In this document: positions 6,819-13,873 of the stretch, in pieces | How the letters are laid out: each line of letters starts with the position of its first letter | How positions within the stretch are numbered: position 1 is the first letter of the stretch | Assembly: GCA_964613745.1 (NCBI GenBank) | Contig: CAZTJA010000083.1 | Span: 1 to 14,269 of the forward strand | Length of the DNA: 14,269 nucleotides | From: CAZTJA01 sp964613745 | Lineage (GTDB): Bacteria > Desulfobacterota > Desulfomonilia > Desulfomonilales > Desulfomonilaceae | Reading direction: 5' to 3' | Notes under the pieces: generated by a model | Seen by the model: the letters and a program-made list of their open reading frames with translations, nothing else | Told to the model about the DNA's origin: nothing | Database searches by the model: none | Position numbers and translations under genes: made by a program

Positions 6819-7358
6819 CTATTTGGCTCCGGCTTTACCGACTTTTCGGCGTACCTGCTCGCCCACATAGCGAATGCCTTTTCCACGATAAGGCTCGGGC
6901 TTGCGAATGCGCCGTATTTGGGCTGCTATCTCTCCGACTCTCTGCTTGTCTATGCCTCTAACGTGAATGATAACATTTCGTTCGACATCTATGGTTATGC
7001 CGTCCGGGATCGGAACTACCACTGGAATGGAATAGCCTACGTTCAATGTGAGGGTGTCCGCCCCGGCTTCCGCCCTGTAACCGACTCCCTGAATTTCCAG
7101 CGACTTTGTGAAGCCCTCGGTAACTCCGGTAACCATATTCTGAACCAAGCTACGAGTCAGCCCGTGCATGGACCGATTCTTCCGATGCTGATCGGCTACC
7201 GTTACTCGGATGATTTGGTCTTCAAACTCAAGAGAAACCAAATCCGAAACCGGCATGCTTAGGGTACCCTTGGGCCCCTCGACCGTAAGCTGAGGCTGGT
7301 TGTATGTTACCTTCACTTTATCAGGTATTGTAATAGGCGCTTTACCTATTCTTGACAT
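6819..7358 (-). CDS. rplF: 50S ribosomal protein L6
   Basis: L6 lies near the factor-binding centre and the sarcin-ricin loop. The 179-aa protein has two homologous domains: MSRIGKAPITIPDKVKV with VEGPKGTLSMPV (about 27-39) in the first, and a second ending with KQRVGEIAAQIRRIRKPEPY followed by GKGIRYVGEQVRRKVGKAGAK, the family signature. GVTEGFTKSLEIQGVGYRA joins them. ATG at 7356-7358 has AGGAG eight bases upstream. It lies 21 nt after rpsH. Nothing unusual is seen. Confidence 0.98.
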   Translation of the reverse strand: MSRIGKAPITIPDKVKVTYNQPQLTVEGPKGTLSMPVSDLVSLEFEDQIIRVTVADQHRKNRSMHGLTRSLVQNMVTGVTEGFTKSLEIQGVGYRAEAGADTLTLNVGYSIPVVVPIPDGITIDVERNVIIHVRGIDKQRVGEIAAQIRRIRKPEPYRGKGIRYVGEQVRRKVGKAGAK

Positions 7359-7379
7359 TATCGAAGCTCCTGAAGTTGA

Positions 7380-7784
7380 TTACCATACACTGCAAAGCAC
7401 TTCTCCGCCGATATGGCGACGACGAGCTTCTTTATCGGTCATGATTCCCTGAGACGTAGACAAAATGAGTAAACCTACGCCGCCGTGGCTCTTCAAGTGA
7501 TGCTCATGGCCCACATACACTCTGCGGCCTGGGCTCGAAACCCGCTTAAGACCTTCAATGACACACTGTGTTTCATCATCGAATCTCAAGGTAAGTTTCA
7601 GAACGCCCTGCTTATTCTTGGCGGATCTGATGACTTTATATTTCTTGACGTAACCCTCTTCCTTCAGGATCTGTGCTACACCGATCTTGAGATTAGAAGC
7701 GGGAACAGTCACTTGTTCTTTTCGAGCCTGCTTAGCATTTCTTATACGGGTAAGCATATCCGCTATGGGATCAGTCATGCTCAT
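7380..7784 (-). CDS. rpsH: 30S ribosomal protein S8
   Basis: S8 is a primary binder of the central domain of 16S rRNA and in E. coli represses the spc operon by binding the rplE region. The 134-aa product begins MSMTDPIADMLTRIRNA. It contains IKRV-like GLKRVSSPGRRVYVG (about 78-92), GGVGLLILSTSQGIMTDKEARRRHIGGEVLCSVW at the carboxyl end, and the STS/GIMTD RNA-binding motifs. The first ATG (7782-7784) is preferred because AGGAG is seven bases upstream; an in-frame ATG two codons later would also fit. It follows rpsN by 10 nt. Confidence 0.98.
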   Translation of the reverse strand: MSMTDPIADMLTRIRNAKQARKEQVTVPASNLKIGVAQILKEEGYVKKYKVIRSAKNKQGVLKLTLRFDDETQCVIEGLKRVSSPGRRVYVGHEHHLKSHGGVGLLILSTSQGIMTDKEARRRHIGGEVLCSVW

Positions 7785-7794
7785 GGCCGGTCTC

Positions 7795-7980
7795 CTACCA
7801 ACTCGATTTGACCATGCCGGGGATATTGCCCTTTAGGGCTTCATTTCGAATACATATCCGGCAAAGGTGAAACTTGCGATAATACGCTCTGGGACGACCA
7901 CAAATCTGGCAGCGATTGTAACTTCGCACTCCGAATTTTTGCGGTCTGGCGGCTTTAATGATCATCGATAGCCTTGCCAC
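7795..7980 (-). CDS. rpsN: 30S ribosomal protein S14, short zinc-binding type (type Z)
   Basis: S14 is in the 30S head near S3 and S10. At 61 aa this is the short form, not the roughly 100-aa form of E. coli. Cys24, Cys27, Cys40 and Cys43 (in YNRCQICGRPR and FHLCRICIRN) form a zinc finger. The end, IPGMVKSSW, is diagnostic. The start is GTG (7978-7980), set by the conserved MAR-SMI amino terminus and an AAGGAGG just upstream; the next Met is residue 6. The short form is typical of Gram-positives, deltaproteobacteria and several other phyla, so it helps exclude a gammaproteobacterium. It sits 18 nt after rplE. Confidence 0.98.
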   Translation of the reverse strand: MARLSMIIKAARPQKFGVRSYNRCQICGRPRAYYRKFHLCRICIRNEALKGNIPGMVKSSW

Positions 7981-7998
7981 GTGCCCTCCTTAGGCTGA

Positions 7999-8541
7999 TT
8001 ACTTTCGGAACGGCATGCCGAGACGGCTCAATAGTTCTCTTGCTTCTTCGTCAGTCTCTGCACTGGTTACGATCGTAATGTTCATCCCCCTGATTTTTTC
8101 AATCTTGTCATAATTGATCTCGGGGAAGATTATCTGCTCTCGAACACCCATGGAAAAGTTACCGCGGCCGTCAAATCCCTTTGGGTTCACGCCTCGGAAG
8201 TCCCTAACTCGTGGTAACGCAACATTGATGAGTTTGTCGAGAAAATGGTACATATTGCTACGGCGCAATGTTACTTTACAGCCTATGGTCATCCCCTCGC
8301 GCAACTTAAAGGAGGCAATCGATTTACGGGCCTTTCTCATCACCGGCCACTGACCGGTGATTACGGACATTTCCTGCTGAGCACTTTCCAGAATTTTAGG
8401 ATTCTGGATGGCTTCGCCCAATCCCATGTTCACCACCACCTTTTTGATAACGGGAACCTGCATGGGATTCTTGTACTTGAACCTATCGGTCAAGGCCGGA
8501 ACAACCTGCTTTGTATAGTAATCCTTAAGACGCGATGCCAT
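7999..8541 (-). CDS. rplE: 50S ribosomal protein L5
   Basis: L5 binds 5S rRNA in the central protuberance and contacts S13 across the subunit interface. The 180-aa protein begins MASRLKDYYTKQVVPALTDR. It includes MQVPVIKKVVVNMGLGEA (about 27-44), the GQWPVMRKARKSIASFKLREG segment (about 73-93), DFRGVNPKGFDGRGNFSMGVREQIIFPEI and the GMNITIVTSAETDEEARELL ending. ATG at 8539-8541 has AAGGA about seven bases upstream. rplX is 11 nt upstream. The E. coli S8 repressor target lies at this gene; no clear mimic was seen by eye. Confidence 0.98.
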   Translation of the reverse strand: MASRLKDYYTKQVVPALTDRFKYKNPMQVPVIKKVVVNMGLGEAIQNPKILESAQQEMSVITGQWPVMRKARKSIASFKLREGMTIGCKVTLRRSNMYHFLDKLINVALPRVRDFRGVNPKGFDGRGNFSMGVREQIIFPEINYDKIEKIRGMNITIVTSAETDEEARELLSRLGMPFRK

Positions 8542-8552
8542 ATTGCATTCCT

Positions 8553-8873
8553 TTAGCTTTCCAGCTGCTCATTGCACTTCTTGCAGAACCTCACTCTGGA
8601 ACCGTCGTCAAGAACCTTCGTTCCGGTGCGAGAATTCTTGGAGCATTTCGGACAGACCAACATCAGCTTCGCCAATTTGATAGGGGCTTCCTTTTCAATA
8701 ATTCCACCCTGTTTGCCCGCTGATCCGCCGGCGCGAGTATGTCGCTTGACCATGTTCAGGCGCTCAACAATTGCTGCCTCTTTGTCGGCCAGGACCTTAA
8801 GTACTTTTCCGGTGCGACCCTTTTCTTTACCGGCCAGCACCTTCACCTTGTCGTTCTTTTTGATATTGGACAT
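8553..8873 (-). CDS. rplX: 50S ribosomal protein L24 with carboxyl-terminal zinc ribbon
   Basis: L24 is an early assembly protein near the tunnel exit. The 106-aa product has the amino-terminal KOW region KKNDKVKVLAGKEKGRTGKVLKV (about 5-27) and the NMVKRHTR segment (about 40-47). A carboxyl-terminal ribbon carries Cys74-X2-Cys77 and Cys97-X2-Cys100, probably binding zinc, a form found in many but not all bacteria. ATG at 8871-8873 starts 1 nt after the rplN stop, so the genes are probably translationally coupled. GAGG lies about nine bases upstream within rplN. Confidence 0.98.
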   Translation of the reverse strand: MSNIKKNDKVKVLAGKEKGRTGKVLKVLADKEAAIVERLNMVKRHTRAGGSAGKQGGIIEKEAPIKLAKLMLVCPKCSKNSRTGTKVLDDGSRVRFCKKCNEQLES

Positions 8874-8874
8874 C

Positions 8875-9243
8875 TCACAGGACCTCTGGGGCCAATGAAA
8901 CGATCTTCATAAACTTCTTGGCCCTGAGTTCACGAGCCACCGGGCCGAAAATACGGGTCCCGATAGGTTCCATCTGGTTGTTGATAAGCACTGCCGAATT
9001 ATCATCGAAGCGAATATATGATCCGTCGGTACGTCTCACGGCTCTGCGAGTCCTCACCACTACCGCCTTATGAACCTCGCCTTTTTTCACCTTGGAATTC
9101 GGTATGGCTTCTTTGACGGATACGACTACGACGTCACCGACACTCGCATACTTTCTTCTCGTCCCGCCTAATATCTTGATGCAAAACAGCTCCTTGGCGC
9201 CGGAATTGTCTGCCACAGCCATGCGGGTCTGCTGCTGTATCAT
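8875..9243 (-). CDS. rplN: 50S ribosomal protein L14
   Basis: L14 is at the subunit interface, contacting h14 of 16S rRNA and L19. The 122-aa product begins MIQQQTRMAVADNSGAKELFCI. It carries VGDVVVVSVKEAIPNSKVKKGEVHKAVVVRTRR, RFDDNSAVLIN and GTRIFGPVARELR, all family hallmarks. Its ATG overlaps the rpsQ stop as ATGA (9240-9243), and GGAGG is six bases upstream. Length is the exact usual 122 aa. Confidence 0.98.
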   Translation of the reverse strand: MIQQQTRMAVADNSGAKELFCIKILGGTRRKYASVGDVVVVSVKEAIPNSKVKKGEVHKAVVVRTRRAVRRTDGSYIRFDDNSAVLINNQMEPIGTRIFGPVARELRAKKFMKIVSLAPEVL

Positions 9244-9527
9244 AGACCACCTCCGGGCAAAGCCGCCTCTTTGACGATTTTACGCACTCGCCAATTCTTG
9301 TTGCGACTCAAGGGTCGTGTCTCAACGATCATCACTTCATCACCGATGCGACAGCGATTGTCTTCATCATGAGCCATGAACCGCTTTCTACGACGCACAA
9401 ATTTCTTGTATACCGGGTGGAGCACGGTGCGGCTGACTTCCACCACCACGGTTTTGTCCATCTTATCACTGATGACAACACCGGTTCGGATTTTACGCTG
9501 CTTCTTTGTTTCAGAGGCGTCCATCAT
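9240..9527 (-). CDS. rpsQ: 30S ribosomal protein S17
   Basis: S17 is an OB-fold protein binding the 5' domain of 16S rRNA. The 95-aa protein has an amino-terminal extension, then RTGVVISDKMDKTVVVEVSR (about 14-33), HPVYKKFVRRRKRFMAHDE, GDEVMIVETRPLS and WRVRKIV. ATG at 9525-9527 overlaps the rpmC stop as ATGA, with AAGGAGG seven bases upstream inside rpmC. A second ATG immediately after is an equally legal start, one residue shorter. The carboxyl end overlaps rplN by 4 nt. It is slightly longer than the 84 aa of E. coli. Confidence 0.97.
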   Translation of the reverse strand: MMDASETKKQRKIRTGVVISDKMDKTVVVEVSRTVLHPVYKKFVRRRKRFMAHDEDNRCRIGDEVMIVETRPLSRNKNWRVRKIVKEAALPGGGL

Positions 9528-9718
9528 TTAGACCCCTCCTTTTCTCTCAGTATGGTCTTAACTCGGGCTATTTCTTTCCGAAGCTGACGAAGGCGAGCGG
9601 TCTTTTCAAGTTGCCCCGTTGCATGCTTGAATCGGAGGCGAAACTCCTCCTCCCGGAACTCCTTCTCTTTATTGGACAGCTCTTCCTCTGATAAATCTCT
9701 GAGTTCTCGGGGTTTCAT
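9524..9718 (-). CDS. rpmC: 50S ribosomal protein L29
   Basis: L29 lies by the exit tunnel next to L23 and helps form the docking site for the signal recognition particle and trigger factor. The 64-aa product is largely alpha-helical: MKPRELRDLSEEELSNKEKE, then LFNLRFKHATGQLE-like FRLRFKHATGQLEKTARLRQLRKEIARVKTILREKE. Its ATG overlaps the rplP stop as ATGA (9715-9718) and has AGGAG five bases upstream. Its own stop overlaps rpsQ in the same way, so it is embedded in a coupled series. Length is normal. Confidence 0.97.
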   Translation of the reverse strand: MKPRELRDLSEEELSNKEKEFREEEFRLRFKHATGQLEKTARLRQLRKEIARVKTILREKEGSK

Positions 9719-10131
9719 ACCAGCTCCTCGCGCACTACGAAACGTGTCTTGATCGGTAATTTTCTTGCTGCCAACCTGAACGCCTCGCGAGCTATCTCAA
9801 CGGATACACCTTCCATCTCATACATGATCCTGCCGGGTTTGATAACGGCTACCCATTCTTCGGGGGCTCCCTTACCTTTACCCATTCGAGTTTCAGCAGG
9901 CTTCTTCGTGATAGGCTTGTCCGGAAAAATGCGGATCCAAATTTTACCGCCCCTCTTGACGTAACGCGTCATGGCGATACGAGCGGCCTCAATTTGTCTC
10001 GAACTGATCCAGCCAGGATCCAGCGCCATGAGTCCAAATTCACCAAAGGACACATGTGCACCCTTTAAGGGCTGGCCGCGCAAGCGACCCTTTTGCCGTT
10101 TTCTGTATTTAACTTTCTTGGGTGCAAGCAT
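9715..10131 (-). CDS. rplP: 50S ribosomal protein L16
   Basis: L16 lies near the A- and P-site tRNAs and is needed for peptidyl-transferase activity. The 138-aa protein begins MLAPKKVKYRKRQKGRLRG. It carries the conserved FGEFGLMALDPGWISSRQIEAARIAMTRYVKRGGKIWIRIFPDKPIT and MGKGKGAPEEWVAVIKPGRIMYEM. ATG at 10129-10131 lies 1 nt after the rpsC stop (TGAGATG). It overlaps rpmC by 4 nt. Nothing unusual is seen. Confidence 0.98.
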   Translation of the reverse strand: MLAPKKVKYRKRQKGRLRGQPLKGAHVSFGEFGLMALDPGWISSRQIEAARIAMTRYVKRGGKIWIRIFPDKPITKKPAETRMGKGKGAPEEWVAVIKPGRIMYEMEGVSVEIAREAFRLAARKLPIKTRFVVREELV

Positions 10132-10132
10132 C

Positions 10133-10777
10133 TCAATTCTCTCCAGGAACGTTCTTTATGAGCTCGCCTTTAAATATCCAAACCTTTATTCCGATTACTC
10201 CGTAAGTCGTAGAAGCCTGAGCAAAGCCGTAATCAATGTCGGCCCTCAGGGTATGCAAGGGTACTCTACCCTCACGGTACCACTCACGGCGAGCCATTTC
10301 TGCGCCGCCGAGACGTCCCGCCGTAGCTATTCGGATTCCCTTGGCCCCGGATTTCAGAGCACTTGAAACGGATTTCTTCATGGCTCTTCTAAAAGCTACT
10401 CTACGTTCAAGCTGCTTGGCCACGGACTCGGCTACAAGTTGTGCGTCCGTCTCCGGCTTTCGGATCTCTTTGATATCCACGATGACTTCTCTTTCGGTCA
10501 TACGAAGGATTTCACGTCGAAGCTTTTCAATTTCGGACCCACGAGACCCGATCACGACACCAGGCCGTGCGGTATGGATAATCACTCGAATTTTGCCGGC
10601 TGCCCGTTCGATTTCAATTCGGGAAACACTCGCTTCGGATAGTCTCTTTTTGAGAAATTCTCGCAGGCGCAGGTCCTCGACCAAAAAATCACCGTATTCT
10701 TTTTGAGAAAACCAACGAGAATCCCAGGTGCGTGTTATGCCCAAACGAAATCCGAGAGGATGTACCTTCTGTCCCAA
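10133..10777 (-). CDS. rpsC: 30S ribosomal protein S3
   Basis: S3 forms the outer face of the mRNA entry channel with S4 and S5. The 214-aa product begins [20 protein letters not shown] and has the KH domain with the GXXG loop GSRG (77-80) in [17 protein letters not shown]. It continues through [37 protein letters not shown]-like conserved text and ends [11 protein letters not shown]. The start is TTG (10775-10777), fixed by the invariant MGQKVHP terminus and by AGGAGG six bases upstream. It is 57 nt after rplV, a gap with two hairpin candidates, and 1 nt before rplP. Confidence 0.97.
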   Translation of the reverse strand: [214 protein letters not shown]

Positions 10778-10781
10778 AATG

Positions 10782-10795
10782 ACCCTCCTGAGGGT
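10782..10795 (-). promoter_or_regulatory. Hairpin that overlaps the rpsC Shine-Dalgarno
   Basis: On the transcribed strand ACCCT-CAGG-AGGGT can form a five-pair stem with a four-base loop. The Shine-Dalgarno AGGAGG (10784-10789) falls half in the loop and half in the stem, six bases from the TTG start. If formed it would limit access of the 30S subunit. The stem is short, so it may be weak in the cell. Confidence 0.4.
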
Positions 10796-10805
10796 AATTG
10801 AGGCT

Positions 10806-10819
10806 ACGACCGGCGTCGT
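10806..10819 (-). promoter_or_regulatory. Second hairpin in the rplV-rpsC gap
   Basis: ACGAC-GCCG-GTCGT on the transcribed strand is a perfect five-pair stem with a four-base loop, 10 nt upstream of the hairpin over the rpsC Shine-Dalgarno. A GTAAT/ATTAC pair (10834-10838 with 10794-10798) could enclose it. No U-tract follows. Its role is unknown. Confidence 0.35.
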
Positions 10820-10834
10820 TCAACCCCGTGGCTA

Positions 10835-11167
10835 TTACTTTTCACTCAGCCCTACGCGAATATGGCTGGTTCTTTTTCTAATTCTAGTAGCTCTGCCCAT
10901 GGCCCGCGGCATCCAACGTTTAGCTGTCGGCCCTTCGTCTACGGTAATACTGCTAATATAGAGGCGGTCTTCATCGACGCCTCGAGATTGCGTAGCACTG
11001 CCGAGTGCAGCCGCCACGACTTTCCTAATCAGGACCGCTCCCTTGTTCGGAGTAAACTGGAGCGTCGCCATAGCGGCCCCTACAGGCATACCCCTCACAA
11101 CGTCGGCTACAAGTCGGGCCTTGCGTGCCGAAATTCGCGCAAATCTCATGGTGGATTCCCATTCCAT
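10835..11167 (-). CDS. rplV: 50S ribosomal protein L22
   Basis: L22 lines the exit tunnel by a long beta-hairpin whose tip, with L4, forms the constriction where macrolide-resistance changes arise in the family. The 110-aa protein has the core MRFARISARKARLVADVVRG (about 7-26), the FTPNKGAVLIRKVVAAALGSA helix and the hairpin region about 72-105 (ITVDEGPTAKRWMPRAMGRA) with a basic end. ATG at 11165-11167 overlaps the rpsS stop as TAATG, so translation is probably coupled. An in-frame ATG at residue 7 is a less likely start. rpsC follows after 57 nt. Confidence 0.97.
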   Translation of the reverse strand: MEWESTMRFARISARKARLVADVVRGMPVGAAMATLQFTPNKGAVLIRKVVAAALGSATQSRGVDEDRLYISSITVDEGPTAKRWMPRAMGRATRIRKRTSHIRVGLSEK

Positions 11168-11451
11168 TACTTCTTCCCCTTCTTGGCCTTTCTGTCACCG
11201 GCATGGCCGTGGAAAGTCCTGGTCGGCGAGAACTCACCTAGCTTGTGTCCAACCATGTTTTCCGTAACGAACACGGGAATGAACTTCTTACCATTGTGAA
11301 CAGCGAAAGTGAGGCCCACCATATCCGGAATGATGGTCGAGCGTCGTGACCATGTCTGAATGACTTTTCGTGAGCCGCTGTCCTTTGCCTGATTGACCTT
11401 ATTCAGGACGTGATCGTCTACGAAAGCACCTTTGTGAACCGAACGGGGCAT
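11167..11451 (-). CDS. rpsS: 30S ribosomal protein S19
   Basis: S19 binds the 30S head with S13 near the A-site finger. The 94-aa product begins MPRSVHKGAFVDDHVLNKV. It has IQTWSRRSTIIPDMVGLTFAVHNGKKFIPVFVTENMVGHKLGEFSPTRTFHGHA, the family signature, and a basic tail. ATG at 11449-11451 lies 4 nt after the rplB stop, and AAGGA about nine bases upstream overlaps the end of rplB. Length is normal. Confidence 0.98.
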   Translation of the reverse strand: MPRSVHKGAFVDDHVLNKVNQAKDSGSRKVIQTWSRRSTIIPDMVGLTFAVHNGKKFIPVFVTENMVGHKLGEFSPTRTFHGHAGDRKAKKGKK

Positions 11452-11455
11452 TGCA

Positions 11456-12280
11456 TCACTTCCTTCGCTTGACTATAAATTTGTCTGAGGTTTTGGATCT
11501 TTTTCGGGTCTTGTAACCTTTGGTCGGAATACCCCAGGGCGTGACAGGGTGCCTGCCGCCTGAAGTTCGGCCTTCGCCGCCGCCATGCGGATGGTCGACC
11601 GGGTTCATGACTACCCCTCGGACTTTCGGTCTGCGTCCTATATGTCTCGTACGTCCGGCCTTACCGAAAGACACGTTCTCGTGGTCCAGATTACCCAATT
11701 GCCCGATGGTGGCTCTGCATCGGTCAAGAACCATGCGGACTTCGCCGGAAGGCATCTTGATCTGAACGTAACCTTTCTCCTTGGCCATCAACTGACCATA
11801 TCCGCCGGCCGAACGGATCATCTGACCGCCCTTGCCGATCTTCATCTCTACATTATGAACCATTGTGCCTAGTGGGATGTTCTTTAGGGGCAGAGAATTT
11901 CCAGGTTTAATATCGACCTTATCGCCCGAAACTATTTCGTCGCCCACATTCAGGGCCACCGGCCACAAGATATATCTTTTGTCCCCATCTGCGTATTGGA
12001 TCAGAGCAATTCGAGCACTTCGATTAGGATCATATTCAACGGTGAGAACCTTACCGGGAACGTCGAACTTATCCCGCTTGAAATCGATGATCCTAAACCG
12101 CCTCTTATGACCTCCGCCACGATGCCTTACGGTCAAACGACCATAGCTGTTGCGTCCACCCTTCTTGCGGATTCCGGTAACTAGCGGCTTGTATGGCTCA
12201 TCAGTCGTGATTTCGTCGAAAGAAAATCCCGTCTGAAATCGTATGCCTGGGGATGTTGGCTTATATTTCTTAATTGCCAT
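11456..12280 (-). CDS. rplB: 50S ribosomal protein L2
   Basis: L2 is needed for subunit association and peptidyl transfer. The 274-aa protein starts MAIKKYKPTSPGIRFQTGF. It carries GRNSYGRLTVRHRGGGHKRRFRIIDFKR (about 42-69), an OB-like domain, the SH3-like domain with KAGRTRHIGRRPKVRGVVMNPVDHPHGGGEGRT, and a basic end. The His of DHPHGGGEG is the conserved residue linked to peptidyl-transferase activity in the family. ATG at 12278-12280 follows rplW by 51 nt. GAGG lies about nine bases upstream. Confidence 0.98.
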   Translation of the reverse strand: MAIKKYKPTSPGIRFQTGFSFDEITTDEPYKPLVTGIRKKGGRNSYGRLTVRHRGGGHKRRFRIIDFKRDKFDVPGKVLTVEYDPNRSARIALIQYADGDKRYILWPVALNVGDEIVSGDKVDIKPGNSLPLKNIPLGTMVHNVEMKIGKGGQMIRSAGGYGQLMAKEKGYVQIKMPSGEVRMVLDRCRATIGQLGNLDHENVSFGKAGRTRHIGRRPKVRGVVMNPVDHPHGGGEGRTSGGRHPVTPWGIPTKGYKTRKRSKTSDKFIVKRRK

Positions 12281-12331
12281 AACAGGAGTCCTCGTATCTA
12301 TTCGGATCGGTTCACGACCCGTATCGCTACC

Positions 12332-12622
12332 CTATACGCCTTCAAAAAAGTCTACACGGTCGCCTTGTTTTAGCGTAACGATGGCTTTCTTCCAGTTTTT
12401 TCTTCGTCCGAGGGTTCGCCCCATCCTCTTTTTCTTGCCGGCCCTATTCTGGGTCCGAACCGACAGGACGGTGACTTTGAAGAGCTTTTCGACTGCCTTG
12501 CGAATCTCGGATTTGTTGGAGTCCAGGGAAACTTCAAAGACTAACTGATTATTCTCATCCTTAAGGATTGAACCCTTTTCAGTGACTATGGGCCGCCGAA
12601 TTATCTGATAGTGTTCCATCAT
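12332..12622 (-). CDS. rplW: 50S ribosomal protein L23
   Basis: L23 sits at the tunnel exit and is the main docking point for trigger factor and SRP. The 96-aa product begins MMEHYQIIRRPIVTEKGSIL and contains NQLVFEVSLDSNKSEIRKAVEKLFKV, VRTQNRAGKKKRMGRTLGRRKNWKKAIVTLKQGD, matching the family. The first ATG (12620-12622) overlaps the rplD stop (TGATG). A second ATG follows directly, so the product may be one residue shorter. The glutamate-containing VTEK segment is the usual chaperone-contact region. Confidence 0.97.
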   Translation of the reverse strand: MMEHYQIIRRPIVTEKGSILKDENNQLVFEVSLDSNKSEIRKAVEKLFKVTVLSVRTQNRAGKKKRMGRTLGRRKNWKKAIVTLKQGDRVDFFEGV

Positions 12623-13248
12623 CAGCCCAACCTCTCCTGAAGCTTCGGTATTGCATCCTTGAAAAGTACCACCTGCTCGAATCGAACAAGATCGTACACA
12701 TTCATGCCTTCAAGGGGCAGCATCAAAACTCTGTATAAGTTCCTGGAGGATCTAGTCAGCATTTCGTCTTTATCAGGAGTTAGGAAGAGGGTCTTCTTAG
12801 CCTCATACCCCATATCCTTCAACGTTTGAGCGAAAAGCTTCGTCTTGGGCTGTTCCAAACTGATGCCGTCGACCACCGCAAGGAGATTGTCTTTTAGCTT
12901 TGAGCTCAACACCGATCTCAACGCAGCCCTGCGAACTTTTTTCGGAAGCGAAAATGCATATGAGCGCGGGTGCGGACCAAATATGGTTCCGCCGCCCTTC
13001 CAGATCGGAGATCGGCTGGTTCCTGCTCTCGCTCGACCGGTGCCCTTCTGACGCCAGGGTTTTTTTCCGCCACCCCTAACCTGCCCACGAGTCTTCGTGG
13101 CTGCGGTGCCGGCACGTCTCTTCGCAAGCTGCCATACGACTACCTGTTGCACTAAGGCATCGCGTATATCGGAACTGAAAATACGATCGTCGACTTCGAC
13201 GGTATCGACCTTTTCGCCCCTTTGATTAATAACGTCGAGAATGGCCAT
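12622..13248 (-). CDS. rplD: 50S ribosomal protein L4
   Basis: L4 is a large-subunit protein whose loop reaches the exit-tunnel constriction. In gammaproteobacteria it represses the S10 operon. The 208-aa product has the VNQRGEKVDTVEV beginning and the extended basic loop about 45-95 (TKTRGQVRGGGKKPWRQKGTGRAR then SPIWKGGGTIFGP), followed by the PKKVRRAALRSVLSSK segment. ATG at 13246-13248 directly follows the rplC stop with no gap, with AAGGA about eight bases upstream. It overlaps rplW by one base. Confidence 0.98.
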   Translation of the reverse strand: MAILDVINQRGEKVDTVEVDDRIFSSDIRDALVQQVVVWQLAKRRAGTAATKTRGQVRGGGKKPWRQKGTGRARAGTSRSPIWKGGGTIFGPHPRSYAFSLPKKVRRAALRSVLSSKLKDNLLAVVDGISLEQPKTKLFAQTLKDMGYEAKKTLFLTPDKDEMLTRSSRNLYRVLMLPLEGMNVYDLVRFEQVVLFKDAIPKLQERLG

Positions 13249-13851
13249 TTATCTCTTCCTTATAAAAACTATTGCTCCATTGTGCCCTGGTATGGGCCCT
13301 TTCAGAAACAATAAGTTCTCTTCAGGTCTCACGTCGATGATTCTAACACTGGGCTTAGTCACTTGGACTCCGCCAAGTCTGCCGGGCATCCGTTTTCCCC
13401 TGAAAACTCTGGACGGATATGCACATTGGCCGATTGAACCGGTAATTCTGTGTGACCGGGAGCCGTGGGTTTCCCGACCGCCGCCGAAATTCCATTTCTT
13501 TATTACGCCGGCAAATCCCTTGCCCTTGCTGGTACCGATCACTTTGACCAAGTCGCCGACTGCAAAAACGTCGGCCTTGAATTGCTGCCCTAGTTCAACA
13601 TTGCCTTCTTCAACGGCAAATTCCTTCAATATCCTGAAAGCAGTACCACCGGCTTTTTTCACATGGCCCAGCATCGGTTTCTTAGCCTTATTCTCTTTGA
13701 GAGGCTCAAATCCGAGCTGCACCTTATTCCCGGTCTTTTTCTGAACTACCGTGCACGGCCCTGCTTCAACGACGGTAATACCATGTGCTTGCCCGTTTTC
13801 GTCGAAAACCTGGACCATACCGATTTTTTTTCCGATTATTCCCTCAACCAT
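13249..13851 (-). CDS. rplC: 50S ribosomal protein L3
   Basis: L3 starts 50S assembly and reaches the peptidyl-transferase centre. The 200-aa protein begins MVEGIIGKKIGMVQVFDENG. It contains VIGTSKGKGFAGVIKKWNF (about 103-121), HGSRSHRITGSIGQ, whose Gln is methylated by PrmB in E. coli, and MPGRLGGVQVTKPSVRIIDV. The region near the tip is where linezolid and tiamulin resistance changes map in other species. ATG at 13849-13851 has GGAG six bases upstream, and rpsJ ends 22 nt upstream. Confidence 0.98.
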   Translation of the reverse strand: MVEGIIGKKIGMVQVFDENGQAHGITVVEAGPCTVVQKKTGNKVQLGFEPLKENKAKKPMLGHVKKAGGTAFRILKEFAVEEGNVELGQQFKADVFAVGDLVKVIGTSKGKGFAGVIKKWNFGGGRETHGSRSHRITGSIGQCAYPSRVFRGKRMPGRLGGVQVTKPSVRIIDVRPEENLLFLKGPIPGHNGAIVFIRKR

Positions 13852-13873
13852 TTCACGCTCCGTTCAGCTCGCG

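Noticed and set aside
8400..8552. S8 repressor target mimic at the rplE start
   Set aside because: Looked for a helix resembling the S8 site of 16S rRNA as in E. coli; none was recognised by eye, and folding software would be needed.
13241..13744. Plus-strand open frame of 167 codons
   Set aside because: Antisense to rplC; composition and lack of a ribosome-binding site fit a shadow frame.
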